From Bauldia sp. (GTDB lineage Bacteria; Pseudomonadota; Alphaproteobacteria; Rhizobiales; Kaistiaceae), in contig JAHCJY010000001.1 in NCBI GenBank assembly GCA_026126065.1, positions 62,001-126,000 of the forward strand: a stretch of DNA of 64,000 nucleotides, written 5' to 3'. Shown piece after piece: positions 25,460 to 37,025 of the stretch. How positions within the stretch are numbered: position 1 is the stretch's first letter; every line of letters starts with the position of its first letter. The translations under genes and the position numbers were made by a program. The notes under the pieces are model-generated. The model was not told the origin of the DNA. It made no database searches and worked only from the letters and a program-made list of their open reading frames with translations.

Positions 25460-25590
25460 CGTCTTCCGCCGGCTTGACCCGGAGACCCAAGTCGGTGCGC
25501 CAGCACGGAGCTTTGGCAATGGCTCATCGCCTACAACGCCCCGCGGGGCGAGGCATCATGGGTTGCCGGGTCAAGCCCGGCAATGACGAA
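25460..25590. repeat. Composite palindromic repeat, right copy
   Basis: This is the second copy of the element flanking the GIY-YIG gene. Its left arm (25460-25488) is a diverged version of 24986-25014. Its right arm 25540-25590 is identical over 51 nt to 25065-25115. The copies are direct repeats 475 bases apart, which could mediate deletion or duplication of the nuclease gene. Confidence 0.8.
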
Positions 25591-25635
25591 ATTGGGGGTT
25601 GGCAGAGGGGAGGTAGCGCGATCGTTGGGCGCGCC

Positions 25636-28314
<2,679 letters not shown>

Positions 28315-28548
28315 CGTCGCTTTGCTGGATTCGTGTTTCGGCGCACGCGCTTCGGTGCCGCCGCCAAAGGCGCGCGACCTTCATCCGAAAACGCCGCGCG
28401 GGTCAACGGAATCGGGCTGGGTTCGGGCGCGTTTGCCAAGGGCACATGTGGTTTGGGTAGCCAAGGAGCTCGGACCCTCAGCGTTGCTCAAGGGGGCATT
28501 GTGTGACTAGAAATTGTAGCCAGACCTTCCGGGCGCGAGCATGCGAAT

Positions 28549-28944
28549 ATGAAATCCTTTCCCACCGTCGATGTTCTGATGACTTTGACCTACGGATTCC
28601 CGCAATCAACATGGGATGCGGCCAAAGACGAGGCTCGGGAGCAGCTCGCAGCTATCGCCAAGAAGGGCGCGCGGCCTCTCGGATATGGCGAACTGGCGGC
28701 CAAGATTCGGAGCATTCCCTTCGACGCTGACAACGACGCGTTCCACAAGATGCTGGGCCAAATTTCCGTCGAGGAGGACGCGGCCGGCCGCGGAATGCTC
28801 AGCGTCTTGGTGGTTCACAAAGGTGGCGATATGCGACCGGGAAATGGCTTCTTCGAGCTAGCCCAACAGCTAGGGCGCGACGCCAAGGACCGGGACGCCT
28901 TTTGGGCGAGCGAAATGAGGGCGGTTCAAGACGCTTGGAGATAG
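28549..28944 (+). CDS. Conserved small protein of unknown function
   Basis: A 131-residue cytoplasmic protein with no domain I can name. It has a helical first half (WDAAKDEAREQLAAIAKKGA, then LGYGELAAKIRSIPFDADND) and a second half with SVLVVHKGGDMRPGNGFFEL and LGRDAKDRDAFWASE, features seen in uncharacterised bacterial proteins that may sit in phage or defence contexts. The gene and its 230-base upstream region are more AT-rich than neighbours, hinting at acquisition. The ribosome site is weak. The YggS gene follows 64 bases later on the same strand. Confidence 0.6.
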   Translation: MKSFPTVDVLMTLTYGFPQSTWDAAKDEAREQLAAIAKKGARPLGYGELAAKIRSIPFDADNDAFHKMLGQISVEEDAAGRGMLSVLVVHKGGDMRPGNGFFELAQQLGRDAKDRDAFWASEMRAVQDAWR

Positions 28945-29008
28945 GGCGCGTTTCCATGCTCCAGGTGGCGGCTAGCAGCAGTGCCCAGGCCGAAGACGTC
29001 AGACCTTC

Positions 29009-29710
29009 ATGACCGCAGCAGAACGCCTTGCCGAGATCCGCGCCCGCATCGACCGGGCGACCGCGGAGCATGGCCGCGCGCCCGGGAGCGTGCGGCTGAT
29101 CGGGGTCACGAAAACGTTTGGCGCGGAGGACGTCCGCCCGCTGATCGCCGCGGGGCTCCGCGATTTCGGCGAGAACCGCGTGCAGGAGGCGGCGGGGAAG
29201 TGGCCGGCGCTGCGGCAGGAGACACCAGAAATCCGCCTCGACTTGATCGGGCCGCTGCAGTCGAACAAGGCGGCCGAGGCGGTGGCGCTGTTCGACGCGA
29301 TCCACAGCGTCGACCGGGACAGGATCGCGACGGCGCTGGCGAAGGAAATCGCCCGCCAGGGCCGCTCGCCCACCCTGTTCGTCCAGGTGAATACCGGCGA
29401 GGAACCGCAGAAAGCCGGGATTGCGCCGCAGGAGACGGCCGCTTTCGTGGCGCGGTGCCGGAGCGAGCATGGCCTTGCCATCGCCGGGCTCATGGCGATC
29501 CCGCCGGCTGACGAATCGCCGGGGCCGCATTTCGCCCTCCTCGCGAAGCTCGCGCGCGAACTGGGCCTCGAGCGCCTTTCCATGGGGATGAGCTCGGACT
29601 ACGAGACGGCGATCGCCTTCGGGGCGACCGACGTCCGGGTCGGCAGCGCCCTCATGGGCGACAGGCCGCAAACCCGGCCGGAAAACCCCGGCAACCTTGC
29701 TTCGGGGTGA
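29009..29710 (+). CDS. YggS/PROSC pyridoxal phosphate homeostasis protein
   Basis: A 233-residue PLP-binding TIM-barrel protein. Signatures are LIGVTKTFGAEDVRPLIAAG (with the PLP lysine in TKTF), DFGENRVQEAAGKWPAL, LDLIGPLQSNKA, FVQVNTGEEPQKAGI and the C-terminal LSMGMSSDYETAIAFGATDV plus RVGSALMGDR. It buffers and delivers PLP and affects amino-acid balance; it is not known to be an enzyme. Lys in TKTF binds PLP as a Schiff base. Confidence 0.92.
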   Translation: MTAAERLAEIRARIDRATAEHGRAPGSVRLIGVTKTFGAEDVRPLIAAGLRDFGENRVQEAAGKWPALRQETPEIRLDLIGPLQSNKAAEAVALFDAIHSVDRDRIATALAKEIARQGRSPTLFVQVNTGEEPQKAGIAPQETAAFVARCRSEHGLAIAGLMAIPPADESPGPHFALLAKLARELGLERLSMGMSSDYETAIAFGATDVRVGSALMGDRPQTRPENPGNLASG

Positions 29711-29785
29711 GGTCGAGGCCACATTGCTGTCACGAAGCGCCGGCATCCGGGCGCTGATTCCTGCCCTTTCGGAGGAGCGAAGACG

Positions 29786-30481
29786 ATGGAACGCTCGGTG
29801 ACGACGCGTCGGATCGTGATCGTGGACGACGACGACATGCTTCGCGAGAGCCTCGTCGAACAGCTCGCGCTCCAGCCAGAATTCCGGGTCGCGGAAGCAC
29901 GCACCGCCGCGGCGGGCATCGCGACCGCGAAGGCGGAGCCGACGGACCTTGTCGTGATGGATGTCGGCCTTCCCGACACGGACGGCCGCGAGGCGGTGAA
30001 GCAGCTGCGGGCGGGCGGGTTCAAGGCGCCGATCATCATGCTCACGGCGCACACCTCCGAAGCCGACACGATCGGCGGCCTCGACGCCGGCGCCAACGAC
30101 TACGTGACGAAGCCCTTCCGCTTCGCGGTCCTCCTCGCCCGCATCCGCGCCCAGCTCCGCGTTTTCGAGCAAACCGAGGACGCGACATTTGCCGTCGGCC
30201 ACTACACCTTCCGCCCGAGCGCAAAGCTCCTCGTCGATCCGACGGGCGCGAAAATCCGCTTGACGGAGAAGGAGACGGCGATCCTGAAGTTCCTCTATCG
30301 CGCCGGCGAGAAGGTCGTGACGCGGGACGTGCTTCTCCATGAGGTCTGGGGCTACAATTCCGGCGTGACCACGCACACGCTCGAGACCCACATCTACCGC
30401 CTCCGCCAGAAGATCGAGCGGCGCCCGGCGCAGGCCGAACTGCTCATCACGGAGGGCGGCGGCTACCGCCTCGCACCGTGA
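29786..30481 (+). CDS. OmpR/PhoB-family response regulator, orphan
   Basis: A 231-residue two-domain regulator. The receiver has DDDD near residues 14-17, phosphoacceptor Asp59 (VVMDVGLPDTDG), Thr87 in IIMLTAHT and Lys109 (YVTKPFRF). The DNA-binding winged helix contains RLTEKETAILKFLYRAGEKV and TTHTLETHIYRLRQKIERRP. There is no adjacent histidine kinase gene, so it is an orphan. The motif VLLHEVWGYNSGVTTHTLET resembles regulators of alphaproteobacterial cell-cycle or envelope control. A CNB-domain gene follows 28 bases downstream, suggesting shared transcription. Confidence 0.9.
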   Translation: MERSVTTRRIVIVDDDDMLRESLVEQLALQPEFRVAEARTAAAGIATAKAEPTDLVVMDVGLPDTDGREAVKQLRAGGFKAPIIMLTAHTSEADTIGGLDAGANDYVTKPFRFAVLLARIRAQLRVFEQTEDATFAVGHYTFRPSAKLLVDPTGAKIRLTEKETAILKFLYRAGEKVVTRDVLLHEVWGYNSGVTTHTLETHIYRLRQKIERRPAQAELLITEGGGYRLAP

Positions 30482-30509
30482 CCCACCGCCATTTCGGGCG
30501 TCCGAAGCG

Positions 30510-30965
30510 GTGAGCCTCGAACGCGACATCGAACTTCTCTCCGGCATCCCGCTGTTCTCCGACCTCTCCGGGGATCAGCTCCGGCTGATCGCCTTCAGCT
30601 CGGCGCGGCGCGACCTCGGTGCGGGGCAGCACCTCTTCCTCAAGGGCGACCCGGCGCTCTCGGCCTTCGTGGTCGCGTCGGGCGCGATCGGTCTGTCGAC
30701 GCCGCTCGCGCCGGATGCCATCGAGACATGCGGCGCGGGGCAGATGATCGGCGAACTCGCCCTCTTCGTGGAATCGAAGCGCCGCGTCACGGCAACAGCG
30801 AAGGAGCCGTCCGGCGTGGTCGAGATCACACGGCAGCTGATGCGGCGCATGCTGACCGAGTATCCGGACCTTGCCGCCAAGCTCCACGCGCGCCTGTCGG
30901 ACCGGCTGCTCGGCACCGTCGGCGAACTCCAGCGTGTCCAGGAACGGCTGCAGACAATCCGGTGA
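30510..30965 (+). CDS. Cyclic-nucleotide-binding-domain protein (Crp-like, no HTH)
   Basis: A 151-residue protein that is essentially one cNMP-binding beta-barrel: LLSGIPLFSDLSGDQLRLIA, then GQHLFLKGDPALSAFVVASG and IGELALFVESKRRVTATAKE. The phosphate-binding cassette GELAL...RRVTATA is recognisable. No DNA-binding HTH follows; it ends in a coiled helix, so it may regulate through protein contact with the neighbouring response regulator or another partner. It starts GTG at 30510. Confidence 0.82.
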   Translation: MSLERDIELLSGIPLFSDLSGDQLRLIAFSSARRDLGAGQHLFLKGDPALSAFVVASGAIGLSTPLAPDAIETCGAGQMIGELALFVESKRRVTATAKEPSGVVEITRQLMRRMLTEYPDLAAKLHARLSDRLLGTVGELQRVQERLQTIR

Positions 30966-31111
30966 GCCTGGTTGCACGGGGCGCATGGCCAGCGATCCGT
31001 GTTCCCGAGGCGCTCCAAGTCTTCGTCCATGAGGTGCCCCCGCAAGCGGAGTGGCGGACGGCCGATCGGCGGGACGGGATCGTCGATCGGGATGGAGGTC
31101 AGGCACGTCGC

Positions 31112-31867
31112 TCATGCCACTCGCGGTAGCAGCATTCCGATCCGCCGGGCGGCAAGCCGCTCCACCGCTACGAAGACGCCGTCGATCAGTACCGCCAGCG
31201 CGGCGACGAGGAGGCCGCCCTGCACCACGAAGGCGGTGTTGCTGGACAGGAGCCCGGCGATGATGACCTCGCCGAGCGTCTTCGCCGCCACGGTGGAGCC
31301 GATGGCGGCCGTCGAGAGCGCGATCACCGCCGAGACACGGATGCCGGCGAGGATCACGGGCAGCGCGAGCGGCAGTTCGACCCGGATCAGCACCTGCCGC
31401 GGCGTGAGGCCCATCCCGCGCGCCGCCTCCGAGACGGTGGGCGGCACGGTGGTGAGGCCGACGAGCGCGTTCTCGAAGATCGGCAGGAGGCCGTAGAGGA
31501 AGAGGGCGATCAGCGCCGGCCTGTCGCCGAAGCCGACCAGCGGCACGGCGATGGCGAGCACCGCCACGGGCGGAAAAGTCTGGCCGATGTTCACGACGCT
31601 GCGCGACAGCGGCAGGAATTCCGCGCCGGCCGGCCGCGTGACGAGGATCGCAAGGCCGACGGCAATGATCGTCGCCGCGCCCGTGGCCATGCCGACGATG
31701 GCGAGGTGGTTCAGCGTGAGCTGGAGGAGGTCGCCCTGAACGTAGATCGCGGGCGCGTTGTTGCGCGTCAGGTTCACGAGGAGCGGCTCGAACCATTGCG
31801 GCTCCGTCAGGAACGCGACAGTGAAGACGAGCACCAGAAGGCGGAATGCGATCCCGGTCGGGCTCAT
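31112..31867 (-). CDS. yehW: Osmoprotectant ABC transporter permease (YehW/OpuBB-like)
   Basis: A 251-residue inner-membrane permease with about six helices and the EAA loop in VSEAARGMGLTPRQVLIRVELP, the BPD_transp_1 fold. It starts with the ATG overlapping the ATPase stop by four bases. The order binding protein - large permease - ATPase - small permease matches E. coli yehZYXW, a low-affinity glycine-betaine importer induced by osmotic stress. Substrate is inferred from that order and the family. Confidence 0.85.
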   Translation of the reverse strand: MSPTGIAFRLLVLVFTVAFLTEPQWFEPLLVNLTRNNAPAIYVQGDLLQLTLNHLAIVGMATGAATIIAVGLAILVTRPAGAEFLPLSRSVVNIGQTFPPVAVLAIAVPLVGFGDRPALIALFLYGLLPIFENALVGLTTVPPTVSEAARGMGLTPRQVLIRVELPLALPVILAGIRVSAVIALSTAAIGSTVAAKTLGEVIIAGLLSSNTAFVVQGGLLVAALAVLIDGVFVAVERLAARRIGMLLPRVA

Positions 31868-32802
31868 TCCGGCCTCGCGGCATGGCGGAGGAGGGCGGGC
31901 ACGGTGACGATGCCGAGGACTGAGCCGTCCTCCGATGCGACTGGCGCTGCGCTCCGTCCGCTCCAGGCGAGCGTCGCCAGCGCGTCGTATTGTGTTGCGG
32001 TATCGGCGATTGGCGGTCCCTCCGCCGTTCCGGGCTCGACCGCGTCGGCCACGCGCGCGAGGGACAGCAGCCGGAACGGCCGATCGCCGGTGCCGATCAG
32101 CTCCTCGACGAACGGCGTTGCCGGCCGCATGAGGATCGCCGCGGGCGTGGCGAACTGAAGGAGCTTTGCGTCGTCCATGACGGCGATGAAGTCGCCGAGC
32201 CGGATCGCCTCGTTCATGTCGTGCGTGACGAGGACGATCGTCGTGCCGAGCCGTTTCTGGATCGCCACCAGATCGTCCTGCGCCTTGGCGCGGATGATCG
32301 GGTCGAGCGCGCCGAACGGCTCGTCCATCAGAAGGACGGCCGGACCCGCCGCCAGCGCCCGGGCAACCCCGACGCGCTGGCGCTGGCCGCCCGACAGTTC
32401 GTGCGGCATGCGCCTTGCGAACGTGGCTGGATCGAGCTGGAACAGCTCCATCAGCTCGGCAACCCGTGCGCGGATGCGCGGCCTGTCCCAGCCCAGGAGC
32501 GCCGGCACGGTGCCGATATTCCCGGCGACGGTGCGATGCGGGAAGAGGCCGTCGCCCTGGATGGCATAGCCGATCCTCCGGCGGAGTTCGTAGGGCTTCA
32601 GCGTCCGCGTATCGACGCCATCGATGAGGATCTCCCCGGATGTCGGCTCGATCAGGCGGTTGATCATCCGCAGCAGCGTCGTCTTGCCCGAGCCCGACGT
32701 CCCGACAAGAACGGTGATGGAGCCGCTCGGCACCGTCAGCGTGACGTCCGCCACGGCGACCGCCGCGCCGAACCGCTTGGTCGCGTGGCGGATCTCGATC
32801 AT
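31864..32802 (-). CDS. yehX: Osmoprotectant ABC transporter ATP-binding protein (YehX/OpuBA-like)
   Basis: A 312-residue ATPase. Walker A is VGTSGSGKTT, then Q-loop AIQGDGLFPHRTV, signature LSGGQRQRVGVARAL, Walker B VLLMDEPFGALD and H-loop VTHDMNEA. After the nucleotide domain comes a single CBS-like segment (ATQYDALATLAWSGRSAAPV), a feature of the ProV/OpuA branch that can sense ionic strength or nucleotides. ATG at 32802 lies at the end of the permease gene (4-base overlap). Confidence 0.9.
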   Translation of the reverse strand: MIEIRHATKRFGAAVAVADVTLTVPSGSITVLVGTSGSGKTTLLRMINRLIEPTSGEILIDGVDTRTLKPYELRRRIGYAIQGDGLFPHRTVAGNIGTVPALLGWDRPRIRARVAELMELFQLDPATFARRMPHELSGGQRQRVGVARALAAGPAVLLMDEPFGALDPIIRAKAQDDLVAIQKRLGTTIVLVTHDMNEAIRLGDFIAVMDDAKLLQFATPAAILMRPATPFVEELIGTGDRPFRLLSLARVADAVEPGTAEGPPIADTATQYDALATLAWSGRSAAPVASEDGSVLGIVTVPALLRHAARPE

Positions 32803-33953
32803 GCCCACCTCCCGCGGCTCGATTCGACGGCGGCATCCAGCACGATCGCCGCGGTGAAGGCGAGCGCCACGGTCGGCAGCGCGCCGAGGAGGACGAGGTC
32901 GATCGCGGTCTGGCCGACACCCTGGAAGACGAACACGCCAAAGCCGCCGCCCCCGATAAGGCCGGCGATCGTGGCAAGGCCGAGATTCTGCACCAGCACG
33001 ATCCGGATGCCGGTGAGGATCACCGGGAAGGCGAGCGGGAACTCGACGCGGATGAGGCGCTGGCGACGCGTCATGCCCATGCCGCGCGCCGCTTCCACCG
33101 CCGCGGCCGGAACGCCGGCAAGACCGACCACCGTGTTCGCGACCATCGGCATCAGCGAGTAGACGAACAGGGCCACGAACGCCGGCGCCGCGCCGATGCC
33201 GCCGACACCGATCGCCGCGAGGAACGGCACCGCTGCCGCGAGCGCGGCGAGCGGTGCGATCAGCATGCCGAAGAGGGCGATCGACGGGATGGTCTGGATC
33301 ATGTTGAGCGTCCCGAGGATCGCACCGCGGACGCCCGGCACGCGATGGCAGAGAATGCCGAGCGGGACGCCGGCGAGAATTGCCGCCGCGAGCGAGCCCA
33401 GCGCCAGCGCCACGTGCCGTCCGCCCTCGCGCCAGAAAGCGGCGCTCCTGGTGGCGTATTCCTTCATCACCGAAAGGTCGTCCCACACGCCGGCGCGGAA
33501 GATGACGCCCAGCGCGACCGCGATCAGCAGCACGGCAACGATGCGCCCGAGCGGCCCGAGGCGCAGCCGGATCGCTGCGTCGGCAGCCATGAGTGCGAAG
33601 GCGAAGATGCTTAGCCAGAAGCCGGTGGACGGGCCGATGCGGGCGAGCCGGTCGCCTTCCGGTGTGAGATGCGCCGGCGCAGCGCCGATGGACAGCGCGA
33701 TCGCGATCAGCGCCACGGCAGCTGCGGTGAGGCGCAGCCATGCCGGCGTCCGGAAGAGCGCCACCGCGATCGTGAGGACGATGACCACGATGAGGATCGT
33801 GGCGGTTGGGCCGGGAAGGGCATCGGTGATCGACTGCGGCGTACCGGCGACGATCCGGTTGGCCTTGAACGTGGCAAACGGCGACACCGCGGCGCCGACG
33901 GCAATGAGGCTGACCAGGATGCCGAGCTTGTCGGGGCGGAGGGTCACCGACAC
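32799..33953 (-). CDS. yehY: Osmoprotectant ABC transporter large permease (YehY-like)
   Basis: A 384-residue permease, close to the 385 residues of E. coli YehY. The N-terminal half has about five extra helices; the C-terminal half is the OpuB-type permease with VEAARGMGMTRRQRLIRVEF as the EAA loop. I chose GTG at 33953. The ORF could be extended to 34052, but those codons come from a palindromic repeat (residues MGPRLRGDERSG), a common annotation artefact. The binding-protein gene is 410 bases upstream on the same strand, separated by repeats. Confidence 0.85.
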   Translation of the reverse strand: MSVTLRPDKLGILVSLIAVGAAVSPFATFKANRIVAGTPQSITDALPGPTATILIVVIVLTIAVALFRTPAWLRLTAAAVALIAIALSIGAAPAHLTPEGDRLARIGPSTGFWLSIFAFALMAADAAIRLRLGPLGRIVAVLLIAVALGVIFRAGVWDDLSVMKEYATRSAAFWREGGRHVALALGSLAAAILAGVPLGILCHRVPGVRGAILGTLNMIQTIPSIALFGMLIAPLAALAAAVPFLAAIGVGGIGAAPAFVALFVYSLMPMVANTVVGLAGVPAAAVEAARGMGMTRRQRLIRVEFPLAFPVILTGIRIVLVQNLGLATIAGLIGGGGFGVFVFQGVGQTAIDLVLLGALPTVALAFTAAIVLDAAVESSRGRWA

Positions 33954-34026
33954 GGGCCGACCGCTCCGGGCTGGAAACGGGGCAAATTCCGCGTGATTTC
34001 GCGGGCTGGCACAGACTCCCGACCGT

Positions 34027-34210
34027 TCATCCCCGCGAAGGCGGGGACCCATCGCCCTTCACAGGACTGCCGGGCCTCCGGCCCGACCTTTGCCTCTCTG
34101 ATGGATCCCCGCCTTCGCGGGGATGATCGGGGGAAGGCGAGGCGGCGTATGTCGCGGCGGCCGCATCGACAGGCACGGCCCCATGGGTCCCGGCTTTCGC
34201 CGGGATGACG
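34027..34210. repeat. Palindromic repeat cluster inside the osmoprotectant operon
   Basis: The 410-bp gap between the binding-protein and permease genes holds stem-loops CCCCGC-gaag-GCGGGG (34031-34046) and CCCCGC-cttc-GCGGGG (34107-34122), which form one inverted pair, plus CGGGCC-tcc-GGCCCG (34071-34085) and a related element CATGGGTCCCGGCTTTCGCC (34183-34210). This family differs from the 25-kb repeats. It may terminate or stabilise mRNA between cistrons; the rest of the gap contains nothing else I recognise. Confidence 0.75.
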
Positions 34211-34363
34211 AATAGGGATGATGACGACAACGCGGTATCCGGGGGGCGCTCGCAAGAATCCCCACTCCAAACGCCGCGGCCCCGGAGCAAGTCCGGGGCC
34301 GGGCAAAGGGTGCAGCCCGGCGCCCCGCGACGATTCCATCGGGCGGGGTGCCGGCATGTCCTG

Positions 34364-35272
34364 CTACGGCAGGAAGGCGTTGGTCCGGAGGAAGTCCTCG
34401 GCAACGGCGCGAGCCGCCTCGCCGCCGACCTGGACGCGGCCGTTGAGTTCCTGCAGCGTGACGAGGTCGAGCGCGAGGAAGATCGGCTCGAGGAGGTCCG
34501 CGATCTGCGGATACTCGGCCAGCACCTCCGCGCGGATGATCGGCGCCGGGTTGTAGACTGGCTGAACGCCGAGGTCGTCGACGAGGACGACCAGGCCCGA
34601 CGGGGCGATGCCGCCGTCGGTGCCGTAGACCATGGCGGCGTTGACGCCGCTCGTCTGCTGCGCCGCCGCGGCGATGGTCGCCGCCGTATCGCCGCCCGAC
34701 AGGGTGATGATCTGGTTCGGCGCCAGCGTGAAGCCGTAGGTCGACTGGAAGGCCGGAAGGGCCGCGGCGGAGTTCACGAACTCGGCCGAGGCGGCGAGCA
34801 CGATGTTGCCGCCGCCGGCGATGTAGCGACCGAAATCGCTCAGCGTGACGAGGTTGTTCTCGGTCGCGATTTCGGAGCGGACGGCGATGCCCCAGGTATT
34901 GTTGGCGGGCGACGGCGTCAGCCAGACGATGTCATTGGCTTCGAGGTCGAGCGCCGCGGCGCGCTCATAGCCCGCGGTGGCATCCATCCACAGCGGGTCG
35001 TCGGCGAGGTTGAAGAAGAACGCTGCGTTGCCGGTGTATTCCGGATAGATGTCGATCTGGCCGGCGATGATCGCCTCGCGAACGACCGGCGTGCCGCCGA
35101 GCTGGATGCGGTCCGCCGTCGGGATGCCGGCGTTCTCGAGGGCCAGCAGGATGATGTTGCCGAGGACGCCGCCCTCGGTGTCGATTTTCGACGATACGAC
35201 GACCTGGGCGCTGGCGCCGCCGGCTATCGCGATTGCGACGGCCGTGGCGGCGATGAATTTCAGTGCGCGCAT
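34364..35272 (-). CDS. osmF: Osmoprotectant ABC transporter substrate-binding protein (OsmF/YehZ-like)
   Basis: A 302-residue periplasmic protein with signal peptide (MRALKFIAATAVAIAIAGGA, cleavage near ASA-Q). It carries the OpuAC fold: SSKIDTEGGVLGNIILLALE, VREAIIAGQIDIYPEYTGNA and the C-terminal LLEPIFLALDLVTLQELNGR. It should deliver betaine or a related osmolyte to the YehWXY-like transporter encoded downstream. The proximal position matches E. coli yehZ (osmF). Confidence 0.88.
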   Translation of the reverse strand: MRALKFIAATAVAIAIAGGASAQVVVSSKIDTEGGVLGNIILLALENAGIPTADRIQLGGTPVVREAIIAGQIDIYPEYTGNAAFFFNLADDPLWMDATAGYERAAALDLEANDIVWLTPSPANNTWGIAVRSEIATENNLVTLSDFGRYIAGGGNIVLAASAEFVNSAAALPAFQSTYGFTLAPNQIITLSGGDTAATIAAAAQQTSGVNAAMVYGTDGGIAPSGLVVLVDDLGVQPVYNPAPIIRAEVLAEYPQIADLLEPIFLALDLVTLQELNGRVQVGGEAARAVAEDFLRTNAFLP

Positions 35273-35340
35273 GATTCACTCCTGGGATTTTCGGGCGAGG
35301 GGCGGCCCGTTCATTCCATGTTAGCGTGACCGGAGCCGCC

Positions 35341-36900
35341 TCACGGAGAAAGCCGTTTCGTAAAGGCCGGTTCCAGAGCGAAGAATTGGTCGATCTCCTG
35401 CAGCGGGGCAAGGGCAAGCAACTCCGAGACCAGCGGGGGAGAAATGAGCGCTTCCTCGATCGCCTCCACGTCGGATGAAAGCGGCCGGTCCTCGTAATAG
35501 AACGCGGCGTGAAGCCGGGCGGCCCGGTAGACCATGGCGACCACACCCTCGGGCCTGTCGCCGAGGATGTCGATCGCCTGCGCCGCGAGGAGGGCCTCGA
35601 GGGCCGTCATGCGCCGAATCGCATCGACCTGTCGTTCGAGCCGCTCGACGATGAGCGGCAGGAACGCCGCCTCGTCCTCGAGCCCGCCGGCGACGACCAT
35701 CGACTGGGCCGAGATCGGCTGCGCCATGATGAGGACCCGCGCGAACAGCTCCCCGGCAAGCTTGATGATCGGACCGAAGCCGGTCGCGATCGCGCCGGGC
35801 GCCACAAGGTTGATGGGAAGACCCCGTCTCCCGCCATTGCCGATCAGTACGCAGCGGTTGAACGAGTTCCGCGCGACATGGGCGAGGGCCAGCGACACGG
35901 TCTGCACCGTGACGGCAACGTCGAGCGGCAGCGAGCCGCCCGAGGTGAGGATGCGGTCGCCGATGACGACCGGGTTGTCATCGAGGCGCGCGGTGGCCTC
36001 CACCACCGACATGCCGGCATTGACGAGGCTGTCCGACGTCATGGCGAAGACCTGCGCCATCATGCGCAGGCTCAGCGGGTCCTGGATGTGCGTGCCGGAC
36101 GGCCAGGGGAACGTGCCCGACGCCTCCCACAGCCACCGCCCGGCAATGCGTTCGTGCGGCGTTCCGACATACGTTGCCGCCTCCCACGGGTCGCGCGAGG
36201 CGCCCATCGCCGCCGCGGTCGCCAGCGCCGTGGCGAACAGCATCCGCACCGCTGACGCTGCCGAACGGAGCGCGCCCGCCGAGGCGGCGTAGCCGACCGC
36301 GTTGATGGAAATGGACGCGAGGCTGTCCTTCGGCGCCATCTGGAGCGGCTTCAGCCCCGCCGCGGCGAGCGCGTCGGGCGCCTTCATCCGGCGACCGGCA
36401 TGGACCGCTTCGCCGACCCCCGCGATCACCGCGCCGATCTGGCCCATGAGGCCGATATCGGCGCAGCCGATCGATCCTGTACGGCGGACGATGGGCGTCA
36501 CGTTCGCCGCAAGGAGGCCGAGATAGGCCTCCACCAGCTCGGGCGAGCAGCCAACCTCGCCCGACATCGCGGTGTTGACGCGGATCGCCATGGCCGTCCG
36601 CACAACTTCCAGCGGGAAGGGATCGCCAGTGCCGAAATGGTGCGCCCGAACAAGGCCGGCGCTGAAGCGCTCGAGTTCCTCCGGCAGGAACTCGCGGTCC
36701 TTCATTGCGCCGACGCCCGTCGTCGCGCCGTAGACGGCGCGACCCGACGCGATAACCGCCTCCAGCGCCTGCCGCCCGGCGGCGCATCGCGCCATGCCCG
36801 CGGGATCGACCGTGATCGGCACGTTTCCCGCGCCGACGCGGGCGAGGGTGGCGAAGCCGAGCGGGCTGCCGTCGAGGACGAGGGGCGATGCGGTTGTCAT
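35341..36900 (-). CDS. HAL/PAL-superfamily ammonia-lyase-like protein lacking the canonical MIO triad
   Basis: A 519-residue member of the histidine/phenylalanine ammonia-lyase superfamily. The substrate-side Tyr is at VYGATTGVG (Tyr57) and RVNTAMSGEVGCSPELVEAY is typical. However the cofactor site, normally GSxGASGDLAPL (Ala-Ser-Gly cyclise to MIO), reads GSIGCADIGLMG with Cys146-Ala147-Asp148. The Ser needed to form MIO is absent, so ordinary ammonia elimination is unlikely. A divergent subfamily with a similar altered motif exists to my recollection, with unclear chemistry. Start ATG 36900 follows GGAG; an upstream frame extension to 36963 is unlikely. No hut genes are adjacent. Confidence 0.8.
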   Translation of the reverse strand: MTTASPLVLDGSPLGFATLARVGAGNVPITVDPAGMARCAAGRQALEAVIASGRAVYGATTGVGAMKDREFLPEELERFSAGLVRAHHFGTGDPFPLEVVRTAMAIRVNTAMSGEVGCSPELVEAYLGLLAANVTPIVRRTGSIGCADIGLMGQIGAVIAGVGEAVHAGRRMKAPDALAAAGLKPLQMAPKDSLASISINAVGYAASAGALRSAASAVRMLFATALATAAAMGASRDPWEAATYVGTPHERIAGRWLWEASGTFPWPSGTHIQDPLSLRMMAQVFAMTSDSLVNAGMSVVEATARLDDNPVVIGDRILTSGGSLPLDVAVTVQTVSLALAHVARNSFNRCVLIGNGGRRGLPINLVAPGAIATGFGPIIKLAGELFARVLIMAQPISAQSMVVAGGLEDEAAFLPLIVERLERQVDAIRRMTALEALLAAQAIDILGDRPEGVVAMVYRAARLHAAFYYEDRPLSSDVEAIEEALISPPLVSELLALAPLQEIDQFFALEPAFTKRLSP

Positions 36901-37025
36901 GGTCTTGCTCCGATGGCGCCGCCAGGCGGCTGCCATTCGCCATTCTAGCGCGACCGCGGACAAAAGCGGCGGAACCGTGGCGGCCGATCGACGTTGTCCC
37001 GCAGCAACAAAAGAAGGAACAGCAA

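Noticed and set aside
24880..25635. CRISPR array
   Set aside because: The repeats are two large palindromic elements, not short regular repeats with unique spacers, and no cas genes are present.
33954..34052. N-terminal extension of the yehY permease gene
   Set aside because: The extra 33 codons derive from a palindromic repeat and do not match the family start; GTG 33953 fits the YehY length.
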